Origin: Actinomycetota bacterium
GTDB taxonomy: Bacteria > Actinomycetota > Acidimicrobiia > Acidimicrobiales > JACDEA01
Assembly: GCA_013816725.1 (NCBI GenBank)
Contig: JACDEA010000173.1
Coordinates: 1 to 5,700 of the forward strand
DNA: 5,700 bases
Direction of reading: 5' to 3'
A program made the translations under genes and the position numbers. Of the stretch, positions 1 through 5,045 are shown in pieces (within the stretch, counting starts at the first letter, position 1; each line of letters begins with the position of its first letter). Under the pieces are notes generated by a model. That model did no database searches, had not been told where the DNA came from, and saw only the letters and a program-made list of their open reading frames with translations.

Positions 1-440
1 GTCCGGCCGGCGAACGGCGTCCCGTCCAGCTCCCGAGCCACGGCGGGCGGCAGCGGCGCGGTCGGCGATTCGGTCCGCCACCGGAGTTCGTAGGCCGGCG
101 CCGGTTCGGCGGGCGCCGGCACCGCGTCGAACGTGCCCCGCGCACCGGCCAACGCGATGACGAGCTGCGAGGCCAGGATCTGGCCGGCGCCCGCCTGCGC
201 GCACAAGGACCGGGCCACGGCAGCGGGGTCGCCGTCGGCTTCGCCCACGTGCAGACCGACGCGCGCCTTGGCGTCGATGGTGGCCTGGACGGCGATGGCG
301 CACGCGCAGGCGCTCACCGCGCTCGCGAACGTCGCGGTGCCCGGCTCGGTTGCCTCGCCGCCGTACGTCTCGATCAGCGCGCGCAGGGCGGGTGAGTCGT
401 CGACGTCGGTGGCGAGCACCGTGACGATCCCGCTCGGCAC
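1..440 (-). CDS. Cyclase-homology-domain regulator, likely fused to an ATPase module; 3' end off the window
   Basis: Reading the minus strand from a GTG at 440 gives 146 open codons to the window edge. The protein begins VPSGIVTVLATDVDDS, which matches the N-terminal signature (PSGTVTFLFTDIEGS type) of class III adenylate/guanylate cyclase domains in large actinobacterial regulators. Later landmarks are ARVGLHVGEA (residues 59-68, family RxGLHxGE) and AGAGQILAS (83-91, family GGQVLVS). LPPAVARELDGTPFAGR (130-146) resembles the linker and first motif (FVGR) of the AAA/STAND ATPase that usually follows. The domain is short and degenerate: Asp12 of the first metal site is kept, but the usual GDG segment with the second metal Asp is replaced by EPGTATF (32-38), and the NxxxR motif is reduced. 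Cyclase activity is therefore doubtful; a regulatory or pseudo-cyclase role is inferred. A TGA lies in frame 24 bases upstream, so 440 is the first possible start. Family assignment is fairly sure; the full architecture lies outside the window. Confidence 0.72.
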   Translation of the reverse strand, partial: MPSGIVTVLATDVDDSPALRALIETYGGEATEPGTATFASAVSACACAIAVQATIDAKARVGLHVGEADGDPAAVARSLCAQAGAGQILASQLVIALAGARGTFDAVPAPAEPAPAYELRWRTESPTAPLPPAVARELDGTPFAGR

Positions 441-447
441 GGCCGCG

Positions 448-453
448 ACGCTA
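448..453 (-). promoter_or_regulatory. Predicted -10 of the cyclase-like gene (leaderless)
   Basis: On the minus strand the hexamer TAGCGT fits the actinobacterial -10 pattern TANNNT. Seven bases separate it from the GTG at 440, which would place the transcript start at or on the start codon. No Shine-Dalgarno sequence sits at the right distance, so a leaderless mRNA is plausible. No convincing -35 box was seen. Confidence 0.4.
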
Positions 454-546
454 TCGACGCCGGGTCACTCCGATGCGCCGCCTGACGGAGCGGTGTGTGC
501 GGCCACGTTTCGCTCCGCCGTAGCTAAGGGTGTTACAGGCGGTCGG

Positions 547-552
547 TATAAC
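547..552 (+). promoter_or_regulatory. Predicted -10 of the DUF2786 gene (leaderless)
   Basis: TATAAC is followed by 6 bases and then the ATG at 559, so transcription would start at about the first base of the start codon. There is no Shine-Dalgarno sequence in the short gap. This supports 559 as the true start rather than a longer reading frame upstream. No clear -35 box is present. Confidence 0.45.
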
Positions 553-558
553 TGGTCC

Positions 559-1497
559 ATGGAGACCGAACTAACGCAGGGCCGCGAGCAGCGCATCGAG
601 GCGCTGTGCCGGTCCGGCTGGGCGCGCCGGGACGTGCTCCGCGTCATCGACCGCACTTTTCGCCGCGTGCGCGCATCGGAGGAGGCTGTCATCGCCCTGC
701 TCGATGCCCTGGCGCACCGCCCTCCGCCGGCCGTGACGGAGGCCGCCGCAGCGTCGGAAATGCCCGAAGGGCTACTGGCGCGCGTACGAGCGTTGCTGGC
801 CAAGGCCGAATCGACCGACTTCGACGCCGAAGCTGAGGCGCTCAACGCGAAGGCGCAGGAGCTGATCACGAAGTACCGGATCGCCGACGCCGCGCTGCGG
901 GTCATCCCGAGGGTGGTGTCGCGGCGCGTGTACATCGACGATCCGTACGCCGACGCCAAGGTGGTGCTGCTTTCGCGGATTGCCAGCACGAATGGTGCGA
1001 GCGTTCTGTGGTCGAAGCGGTGGGGGATGGCCACCGTGCTCGGCCAGCCCGCCGACCTTGACGCCGCTGAGCTGCTGTTCACCTCACTGCTGGTCCAGGC
1101 GACCGCCGCGTTGCGACGGGAGGGTAGGCGGCTCGACGATTGGGGACGGTCCCGGACGAAGCGGTTCCGGCGTTCATTCCTGATCGCGTTCGCGCTCCGA
1201 ATCGGCGAGCGGTTGCAGGCTGCCGCCGACGACACCGTCGTCGCCGCCGAGAACGCGGCAACCGGTGGCGCATTGATGCCGCTCCTCGGCGCCCGCGCCG
1301 CCGCCGCCGAGGAAGCGGCGCGTGCCGCCTGCCCCGACGCCGGCGTATTCGCCGTGTCTGCCAACGACCCGGAGGGCTGGTATCGGGGTCGGGAGTTCGC
1401 CGATGCCGTACCCCTCGCCGCTTCCCCGCTCAACGGCCCCGAACGATTGGGGAATACACATGTACTCCGACACGGCTCGCTGGCCCGAGAGAGCTGA
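559..1497 (+). CDS. DUF2786 domain-containing protein
   Basis: This gene encodes 312 residues. A helical N-terminal region (about 8-55) is followed by the DUF2786 signature at about 72-112: LLARVRALLAKAEST, then a run of acidic and alanine residues, then LNAKAQELITKYRIADA. This matches the family pattern of a helix ending KAEST followed by EAxxLxxKAxELxxKY. The remainder (about 120-285) contains SFLIAFALRIGERL and a WYRGREFAD segment like the C-terminal region of actinobacterial and phage DUF2786 proteins. The last 25 or so residues look unconserved. The molecular function of the family is unknown, and no catalytic residue is evident here. The frame stays open upstream to 133, but that extension overlaps the divergent gene and has no family similarity; the -10 at 547-552 and the family boundaries favour ATG 559. 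It stands divergent from the cyclase-like regulator and upstream of mazEF. Confidence 0.8.
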   Translation: METELTQGREQRIEALCRSGWARRDVLRVIDRTFRRVRASEEAVIALLDALAHRPPPAVTEAAAASEMPEGLLARVRALLAKAESTDFDAEAEALNAKAQELITKYRIADAALRVIPRVVSRRVYIDDPYADAKVVLLSRIASTNGASVLWSKRWGMATVLGQPADLDAAELLFTSLLVQATAALRREGRRLDDWGRSRTKRFRRSFLIAFALRIGERLQAAADDTVVAAENAATGGALMPLLGARAAAAEEAARAACPDAGVFAVSANDPEGWYRGREFADAVPLAASPLNGPERLGNTHVLRHGSLARES

Positions 1498-1558
1498 TCT
1501 CGACGACCTTCCGAGCGTCCTCGACCATCGCTTCAACGGCACGCTGGTCTGGTCGTAA
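1460..1558 (+). CDS. Possible 32-residue small ORF overlapping the DUF2786 3' end
   Basis: An ATG at 1460 is preceded by GGGGA at 1449-1453, a good Shine-Dalgarno match at 6-nt spacing, and opens a 32-codon frame ending in TAA at 1556-1558. The peptide begins MYSDTARWPERADLDDLP and ends FNGTLVWS. It overlaps the last 38 bases of the DUF2786 gene in another frame, an arrangement seen in translational coupling. It resembles nothing I recognise, and such short frames arise by chance. The ribosome-binding site is the only positive evidence; it stands out because most other genes here lack one. Confidence 0.2.
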   Translation: MYSDTARWPERADLDDLPSVLDHRFNGTLVWS

Positions 1559-1579
1559 TACATTGTACGATCACTGTAT
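1558..1579 (+). promoter_or_regulatory. Imperfect palindrome over the mazE promoter and start codon, candidate MazE operator
   Basis: The half-sites ATACATTG (1558-1565) and CACTGTAT (1572-1579) are inverted repeats matching at 7 of 8 positions. The 6 bases between them, TACGAT, are the predicted -10 hexamer. The right half-site runs into the ATG of the antitoxin gene at 1578. Ribbon-helix-helix antitoxins typically repress their own operon by binding such palindromes, so occupancy here would block RNA polymerase directly. The inverted repeat is visible; the operator role is inferred from the family and position. Confidence 0.5.
1566..1571 (+). promoter_or_regulatory. Predicted -10 of the mazEF operon (leaderless)
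   Basis: TACGAT fits the actinobacterial -10 pattern TANNNT. It is followed by 6 bases and the ATG at 1578, the same geometry as at 547-559. No ribosome-binding site is present before this ATG. It sits at the exact centre of the palindrome at 1558-1579. Confidence 0.5.
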
Positions 1580-1817
1580 GACTATGCTCAGTTTCCGGGT
1601 GGCAGACGCCGAGGCGCGCCAAGCGAGTCACTGGGCCAAGCGCCTCGGCGTCGACCGGTCCGAGCTGCTCCGCGAGGCACTGCACGCGCACCTCGTCCGT
1701 CTCGCGGGTGAGTCCGATGCCGCCGCATGGTGGACCGCGCCACTCGACGCCGGCGAGCAATTGTTGGCCGCGATCGCCGACTGGGGCCCGGCCGAAGACT
1801 GGTCGGACTGGGCGTGA
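1578..1817 (+). CDS. MazE-like ribbon-helix-helix antitoxin
   Basis: The product is 79 residues, typical of small antitoxins. The N-terminus MLSFRV (3-8) would be the DNA-contacting beta strand. Two helices follow, about 9-22 (ending WAKRLG) and 26-43 (DRSELLREALHAHLVRLA); the GVDRSELLREAL turn is characteristic of CopG/MetJ-type ribbon-helix-helix proteins. The C-terminal tail (about 52-79) is acidic and tryptophan-rich, ending WGPAEDWSDWA, as in antitoxins that wrap around a MazF partner. A toxin gene starts 4 bases after its stop, which confirms the pairing. The expected role is to neutralise the toxin and, with it, repress the operon. A second in-frame ATG lies at 1584, but 1578 agrees better with the upstream -10. 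Naming to a numbered mycobacterial MazE is not justified from sequence alone. Confidence 0.85.
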   Translation: MTMLSFRVADAEARQASHWAKRLGVDRSELLREALHAHLVRLAGESDAAAWWTAPLDAGEQLLAAIADWGPAEDWSDWA

Positions 1818-1821
1818 TCTG

Positions 1822-2130
1822 ATGCAGCGGGGCGAGATCTGGTTCGCGGCGACACCAGGCGGCGACCGGCCGGTGCTCGTGCTGACACGCGATCCCGTGG
1901 CGGACCGCATCGATTATGTCGTCGTCGCCGCGCTCACCCGCACCAAACGCGGCCTCGTTTCCGAGCTGGTGTTGAAGAAGCGCCGCGACGGCGTGCCGAC
2001 GGACTGCGTCGTCAACTTCGACAACATCCACACGCTGCCGCGGACGACGCTCCGCCGGGTGGTGACCGCCCTGAGCCCAGCCCGCATGGCCGAAGCCTGC
2101 AGGACGCTCCGCGACGCAACCGGCTGTTGA
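1822..2130 (+). CDS. mazF: MazF/PemK-family endoribonuclease toxin
   Basis: The 102-residue product starts MQRGEIWFAATPGGDRPVLV, the standard opening of MazF/PemK toxins (RGEIW, then a short loop and RPVLVL). MazF enzymes cut single-stranded RNA, usually mRNA, at short specific sequences and stop growth when the antitoxin is lost. Arg16 in RPVLVL and Thr39 in VAALTRT align by motif with the catalytic Arg and Thr known from Bacillus MazF. NFDNIHTLPR (65-74) fits the conserved strand with the DNIRTI-type motif. Length is normal and the fold looks intact, so activity is likely; cleavage specificity cannot be read from the sequence. It follows the antitoxin by 4 bases and has no promoter of its own. 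The longer open frame upstream overlaps the antitoxin and is discarded. Confidence 0.9.
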   Translation: MQRGEIWFAATPGGDRPVLVLTRDPVADRIDYVVVAALTRTKRGLVSELVLKKRRDGVPTDCVVNFDNIHTLPRTTLRRVVTALSPARMAEACRTLRDATGC

Positions 2131-2135
2131 CCGCG

Positions 2136-2151
2136 GCGCGCTACCGCGCGT
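2136..2151 (+). terminator. GC-rich hairpin after mazF, possible terminator
   Basis: GCGCGC (2136-2141) and GCGCGT (2146-2151) can pair over a TACC loop, giving five Watson-Crick pairs and one G-U. It begins 5 bases after the toxin stop codon. There is no T-tract behind it, so this would be a non-canonical terminator of the kind proposed for actinobacteria, or chance in GC-rich DNA. Confidence 0.25.
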
Positions 2152-2160
2152 CGACGATCC

Positions 2161-2191
2161 CACTCCGCTACGTGGGTGAGGTAGCGGTGTG
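2161..2191 (+). repeat. Inverted repeat between mazF and the small downstream gene
   Basis: CCGCTAC (2165-2171) and GTAGCGG (2181-2187) form a perfect 7-bp stem with a 9-base loop. Beyond a T/T mismatch, CAC (2161-2163) pairs with GTG (2189-2191), so 10 of 11 arm positions match. No T-tract follows. It could terminate mazEF transcripts or serve as a regulator site for the small gene at 2253, whose predicted -10 is 49 bases downstream of the repeat. Confidence 0.4.
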
Positions 2192-2239
2192 TGAGAGGCC
2201 ACCGTTACGCAACTCTCGATCGGCGCTACACCCCGCTCG

Positions 2240-2245
2240 TACACT
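2240..2245 (+). promoter_or_regulatory. Predicted -10 of the small hypothetical gene (leaderless)
   Basis: TACACT matches the TANNNT -10 pattern and is followed by 7 bases and then the GTG at 2253. There is no Shine-Dalgarno sequence. This is the main reason for choosing 2253 as the start. Confidence 0.4.
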
Positions 2246-2252
2246 CGTCGTC

Positions 2253-2405
2253 GTGGCTTCTGAACCCAAGCGCACGCCGCCGGAGGACTTCGATCCGACG
2301 CCGCGGCCGGTCACGCGCGAGGCATTCATGGAGCAGTGGGAAAAGTCGATTCCGTTGGAGGAATCCATAGCAAGGCGCCGTAAAGCCAAGCCCGACGACG
2401 GGTAG
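2253..2405 (+). CDS. Small hypothetical protein (50 residues)
   Basis: The predicted product is 50 residues, beginning VASEPKRTPPEDFDPTPRPV and ending in a basic and acidic tail (RRRKAKPDDG). A proline-rich first 20 residues are followed by a probable helix, TREAFMEQWEKSIPLEESIARRRK (split by one Pro). It has no signal peptide or membrane segment, and I do not recognise the family. Start choice rests on the -10 at 2240-2245. The same frame could start at a TTG at 2127, overlapping the mazF stop codon, but the intervening translation looks non-coding and crosses two hairpins. Codon choice is odd for this genome: ATA, AGG, AAA, TTG, TCT and several GAA, suggesting recent acquisition or weak selection. 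Its place just after mazEF makes an accessory-region gene likely; a role with the toxin-antitoxin pair is only a possibility. It ends 37 bases before the convergent P450 stop. Confidence 0.5.
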   Translation: MASEPKRTPPEDFDPTPRPVTREAFMEQWEKSIPLEESIARRRKAKPDDG

Positions 2406-2442
2406 GCGGACAGTCCCCGTCGATGACGCTCTCGGCCTGCCG

Positions 2443-3633
2443 TCAGCGCGCGTCGAAGGCCAGCTCGAAGGAGCGCACCGCCCGGGCGAAGTGGTTGGGC
2501 TCGACGTCGGGCTCGGTGATCGCTCGGAGGTTGGTCCACTCGCGCGTCAGCTTGCCGAAGAGCAGCTCGAGTTCGTGGCGGGCGACGTTGGCGCCGATGC
2601 AGAAGTGGGTGCCGTAACCGAAGGCGACGTGGTTGTTGGGTGAGCGGCGCACGTCGAAGGCGAACGGCTCGGCGAACACCTCCTCGTCCCGGTTGGCCGA
2701 CGGGTACACGAGCATTGCCCGCTCGCCGGCGGCGATCTTCACGCCGCGCAACGACGTGTCACGAGTGGCCTTGCGGAACATGTTGTTGAGCGGCGTCACC
2801 CAGCGGATGACCTCGTCGACCGCGGTCGGGAGCAGCGCGGGCTGCTCGAACAACAACTCCCACTGGTCGTTGTGGTCGCAGAAGGCGCGCAGGCCGTGGG
2901 CGATGGCGGTGCGGGTGGTCTCGGAGCCGCCGGACACGAACAGCCCGGTCTCGTGGAAGATCGTCTCGACCGGCATCGGCGTTCCGTCGGCCAACACGGC
3001 GTTGGCCCACACCGACATGAGGCCGTCGGCCGGGCAGGCCCGGAACTCCTTGGTCTTGGTCATGACCGCCTCGCCCATCTCCTGCAGCGTCGCCATCAGC
3101 TCGGCGATCACCTGCGGGTCCATGGCGGCGGCGTCGAGGCGCATCATCCGCTCGCTCCACTCCTTCAACCGCGGCCACCACTCGTCGGGGTCGAGGCCGA
3201 GCAGCTCGGCGGTGAAGCGGGCGGGCAGCTGGCCGGCCAGATCGGCGATCACTTCGGTGCGGCCGGTGGGGGTGAGCGGATCGACGAGGGCGTCGATGAT
3301 CTCGACGAAGCGCTCGGTCTGGGTCCGCACCGCCGCGGGCGTGAAGCGGCGGTTGACGAGGCGGCGCTGGTGCAGGTGCACCGGGTCGTCGCTGGCGATC
3401 ATGTTGGACTCGCCGGGCGACTCGAACATGCGGTACGTCGAGTCCGACGACCACACCTCGTCGTCCCGCTCGACGGCCAGCACGTCGGCGTGCTTGGTGA
3501 TGCACCACAGGCCCGAGCGCTCGTCGCGGTACACCGGCTCGTTGTTGCGGCACCACGCCCACGCGTCGTGCGGGTTCCGCCGCCAGAACTCGCGGTCGAG
3601 GACGTCGATGTCCGGTCGGGTCGTGGTGGGCAT
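2443..3633 (-). CDS. Cytochrome P450, CYP142/CYP125-like
   Basis: The 396-residue protein is a complete soluble bacterial P450. The I-helix oxygen-activation motif is SGGSETT (234-240), the K-helix ExxR is EVIR (274-277), and the heme-binding loop is FGYGTHFCIG (338-347) with Cys345 as the axial ligand. The segments DDPVHLHQRRLVNRRFTP (82-99) and PNNHVAFGYGTHFCIG closely resemble mycobacterial CYP142 and CYP125, which oxidise the cholesterol side chain; substrate assignment here is inference, and other lipophilic or terpenoid substrates are possible. The reaction would be a monooxygenation needing a ferredoxin and reductase, neither of which is in the window. The ATG at 3633 gives the usual P450 N-terminus; no strong ribosome-binding site or -10 is evident before it. 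It is divergent from the MFS gene across 88 bp, so joint regulation is possible. Confidence 0.93.
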   Translation of the reverse strand: MPTTTRPDIDVLDREFWRRNPHDAWAWCRNNEPVYRDERSGLWCITKHADVLAVERDDEVWSSDSTYRMFESPGESNMIASDDPVHLHQRRLVNRRFTPAAVRTQTERFVEIIDALVDPLTPTGRTEVIADLAGQLPARFTAELLGLDPDEWWPRLKEWSERMMRLDAAAMDPQVIAELMATLQEMGEAVMTKTKEFRACPADGLMSVWANAVLADGTPMPVETIFHETGLFVSGGSETTRTAIAHGLRAFCDHNDQWELLFEQPALLPTAVDEVIRWVTPLNNMFRKATRDTSLRGVKIAAGERAMLVYPSANRDEEVFAEPFAFDVRRSPNNHVAFGYGTHFCIGANVARHELELLFGKLTREWTNLRAITEPDVEPNHFARAVRSFELAFDAR

Positions 3634-3721
3634 GGCTGGTACTGCTTAGCGCGGTGCGCGTTGTGCGGCGGGCCCGGGCCTCGATTGTCGACCGGCCGCC
3701 CTCGCCTGACAGGCTGGCTCG
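3634..3721. promoter_or_regulatory. Divergent spacer between the P450 and MFS genes
   Basis: Both gene starts face outward from these 88 bp, so both promoters should lie here. The spacer holds a perfect 10-bp palindrome GGCCCGGGCC (3671-3680) and beside it TCGA-TTG-TCGA (3681-3691), possible operator sites, though such GC palindromes can be chance. CAGGCT (3710-3715), 6 bases before the MFS GTG, is one base off the TANNNT -10 pattern. No clear -10 was found for the P450. Confidence 0.3.
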
Positions 3722-4975
3722 GTGGAGGCCGAGGAGGCGACCGACGCGCTGGTCGACGGCGACGTCGCCTTTTCGCGCGGGACGGCGCGGGCGGCGCTGG
3801 CCCACCGCGACTTCCGCATCGTGTGGACGGGCACACTCGGGTCCAACGTCGGCACGTGGATGCAGAACGTGGTGCTGGCCGCCTTCGGCTACCGGCTCAC
3901 GCATTCGGCGTCCTACGTCAGCCTGTTGCAGTTCGCCCAGCTCGGGCCGTTGCTGTTCCTGGCCACCCCGGCCGGCGTGCTGGCCGACAAGGTCGACCGC
4001 CGCAAGCTGCTCGTGGCCATGCAGCTGCAACAACTGGTGTTCTCGTTCGTACTGGCCTGGCTCGCCCGTGGTGGCCACCCCGACAAGACGTTGCTGGTCG
4101 GCTGCGTGCTGGTGATCGGCATCGGCAACGCGCTGAGCGGTCCGGCCCTTTCCGCCGCCCTGCCCCAGCTCGTGCCCCGGCCCGACCTGGCCGGCGCGGT
4201 GTCGCTCCAGTCGTTCCAGACGAACGCGTCGCGTGTGATCGGCCCGGCCATCGGCGGCGTTTTGTTCCCTCTGTTCGGCGCCGCCGCGGTGTTCTCGGTG
4301 AACGCGGTGACCTACCTGTTCGCGGTCGTGGCCATCCTCGCCGCCCGCTTCCCACCCACGCCCCGTTCGCACGACCTGCGGGGTTGGCGCCAGCTGGCCA
4401 GCGGGTTCGCCATCGCCTGGCGTGACCGGTTGATCCGCCGCATCCTCGTCACGATGGCGACCATGTCGTTCTTCGTGCTGCCGTTCATCGGCCTGATGCC
4501 GGTGATCGCGGCCGACAACCTGAGCATGGAGGTGCGCAGCCTGAGTTACGGACTGCTCTACGCCGCGTTCGGCACCGGCGCGGCGCTGGGCGCCATGTCG
4601 ATCGGCACGTTCCTGGCCGGCCACTCCAAGCCCCGGATCGTTCGCGTGGGCTTCGCCGTGTTCGCCGCGCTGCTCGCCGCGTTCGCGCTGTCGCGCGCCG
4701 CCGCCCTGGCCTACATGGTGGTCGCCGCGCTGGGCTTCGCCTACTTCGCCACCGTCACGTCGATGTCGACCGTCCTCCAGCAGCATCTCGACGACCGCGT
4801 GCGGGGCCGGGTGATGGCGCTGTGGATCATGGCCTTCGGGGGAACCGTCCCTCTGGGCACCCTGGCCGCCGGCCCCTTGGTGGACCGCACGTCGATCACC
4901 GCCGTGATGCTGGGCGGCGCCGCGGTGGCCCTGGCGCTCGCGTGGTACGCCGACCTCGCCGACGTGAGCAGCTAA
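3722..4975 (+). CDS. MFS transporter, EntS-like (MFS_3) exporter family
   Basis: The 417-residue membrane protein has about twelve hydrophobic segments after a cytoplasmic N-terminus of roughly 30 residues. The MFS motif A appears as GVLADKVDRRKLL (85-97) between the second and third segments. NASRVIGPAIGGVLFPLFG (168-186) and DDRVRGRVMALW (357-368) are characteristic of the enterobactin-exporter-like MFS_3 family, in which RGRVMAL is well conserved. It likely moves a small molecule out across the cytoplasmic membrane using the proton gradient; the substrate cannot be told. The first GTG is chosen because HRDFRIVW (28-35) is the usual opening of the first membrane segment and the preceding stretch has a typical length. 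Divergent P450 upstream and oxygenase downstream might indicate export of an oxidised product, but this is only context. The stop is followed almost at once by a long hairpin. Confidence 0.9.
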   Translation: MEAEEATDALVDGDVAFSRGTARAALAHRDFRIVWTGTLGSNVGTWMQNVVLAAFGYRLTHSASYVSLLQFAQLGPLLFLATPAGVLADKVDRRKLLVAMQLQQLVFSFVLAWLARGGHPDKTLLVGCVLVIGIGNALSGPALSAALPQLVPRPDLAGAVSLQSFQTNASRVIGPAIGGVLFPLFGAAAVFSVNAVTYLFAVVAILAARFPPTPRSHDLRGWRQLASGFAIAWRDRLIRRILVTMATMSFFVLPFIGLMPVIAADNLSMEVRSLSYGLLYAAFGTGAALGAMSIGTFLAGHSKPRIVRVGFAVFAALLAAFALSRAAALAYMVVAALGFAYFATVTSMSTVLQQHLDDRVRGRVMALWIMAFGGTVPLGTLAAGPLVDRTSITAVMLGGAAVALALAWYADLADVSS

Positions 4976-4979
4976 CCGC

Positions 4980-5029
4980 CATGTGTCGGTGCTCAGTTAC
5001 CGAAAAACGCGACTGGGCACCGACACATG
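4980..5029 (+). repeat. Long near-perfect inverted repeat, possible terminator or dispersed palindromic element
   Basis: The left arm ATGTGTCGGTGCTCAGT (4981-4997) pairs with ACTGGGCACCGACACAT (5012-5028) at 16 of 17 positions; the one exception is T/G, a wobble pair in plus-strand RNA. C4980 and G5029 add one more pair. The loop is 14 bases, with an A5 run. It starts 5 bases after the MFS stop codon, as a terminator would, and is followed by a weak T-containing stretch (GCTTTGGTTGT). However, the oxygenase start codon is only 17 bases downstream, leaving almost no room for a promoter. Alternatives are an mRNA-stabilising or attenuating hairpin in a shared transcript, or a genome-wide palindromic repeat. 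Confidence 0.6.
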
Positions 5030-5045
5030 CTTTGGTTGTGGCGTT

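Noticed and set aside
133..558. N-terminal extension of the DUF2786 frame
   Set aside because: It overlaps the divergent cyclase-like gene, lacks family similarity and ignores the well-placed -10 just before ATG 559.
465..1433. A 322-codon minus-strand frame antisense to the DUF2786 gene
   Set aside because: Its product is an Ala/Ser/Arg-rich low-complexity sequence without motifs, while the opposite strand carries a clear DUF2786 signature.
2424..2445. TGACG/CGTCA inverted repeat between the small gene and the P450 stop as a bidirectional terminator
   Set aside because: Only five base pairs around a 12-base loop and no T-tract on either side; too weak to call.
2872..4425. A 517-codon plus-strand open frame antisense to the P450 and overlapping the MFS gene
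   Set aside because: Its translation has no recognisable domain and is composition-driven; the P450 and MFS motifs are unambiguous in the other frames.
2759..4786. A 675-codon open frame on the minus strand
   Set aside because: It crosses the P450 in another frame and runs antisense to the MFS gene; its translation is low-complexity, rich in Arg, Gly, His and Gln, as expected for a shadow of GC-biased genes.
4981..5028. The long hairpin as a CRISPR repeat, tRNA or transposon end
   Set aside because: There is only one copy in the window, no spacer pattern, no cloverleaf or CCA-type features and no adjacent transposase or target duplication.
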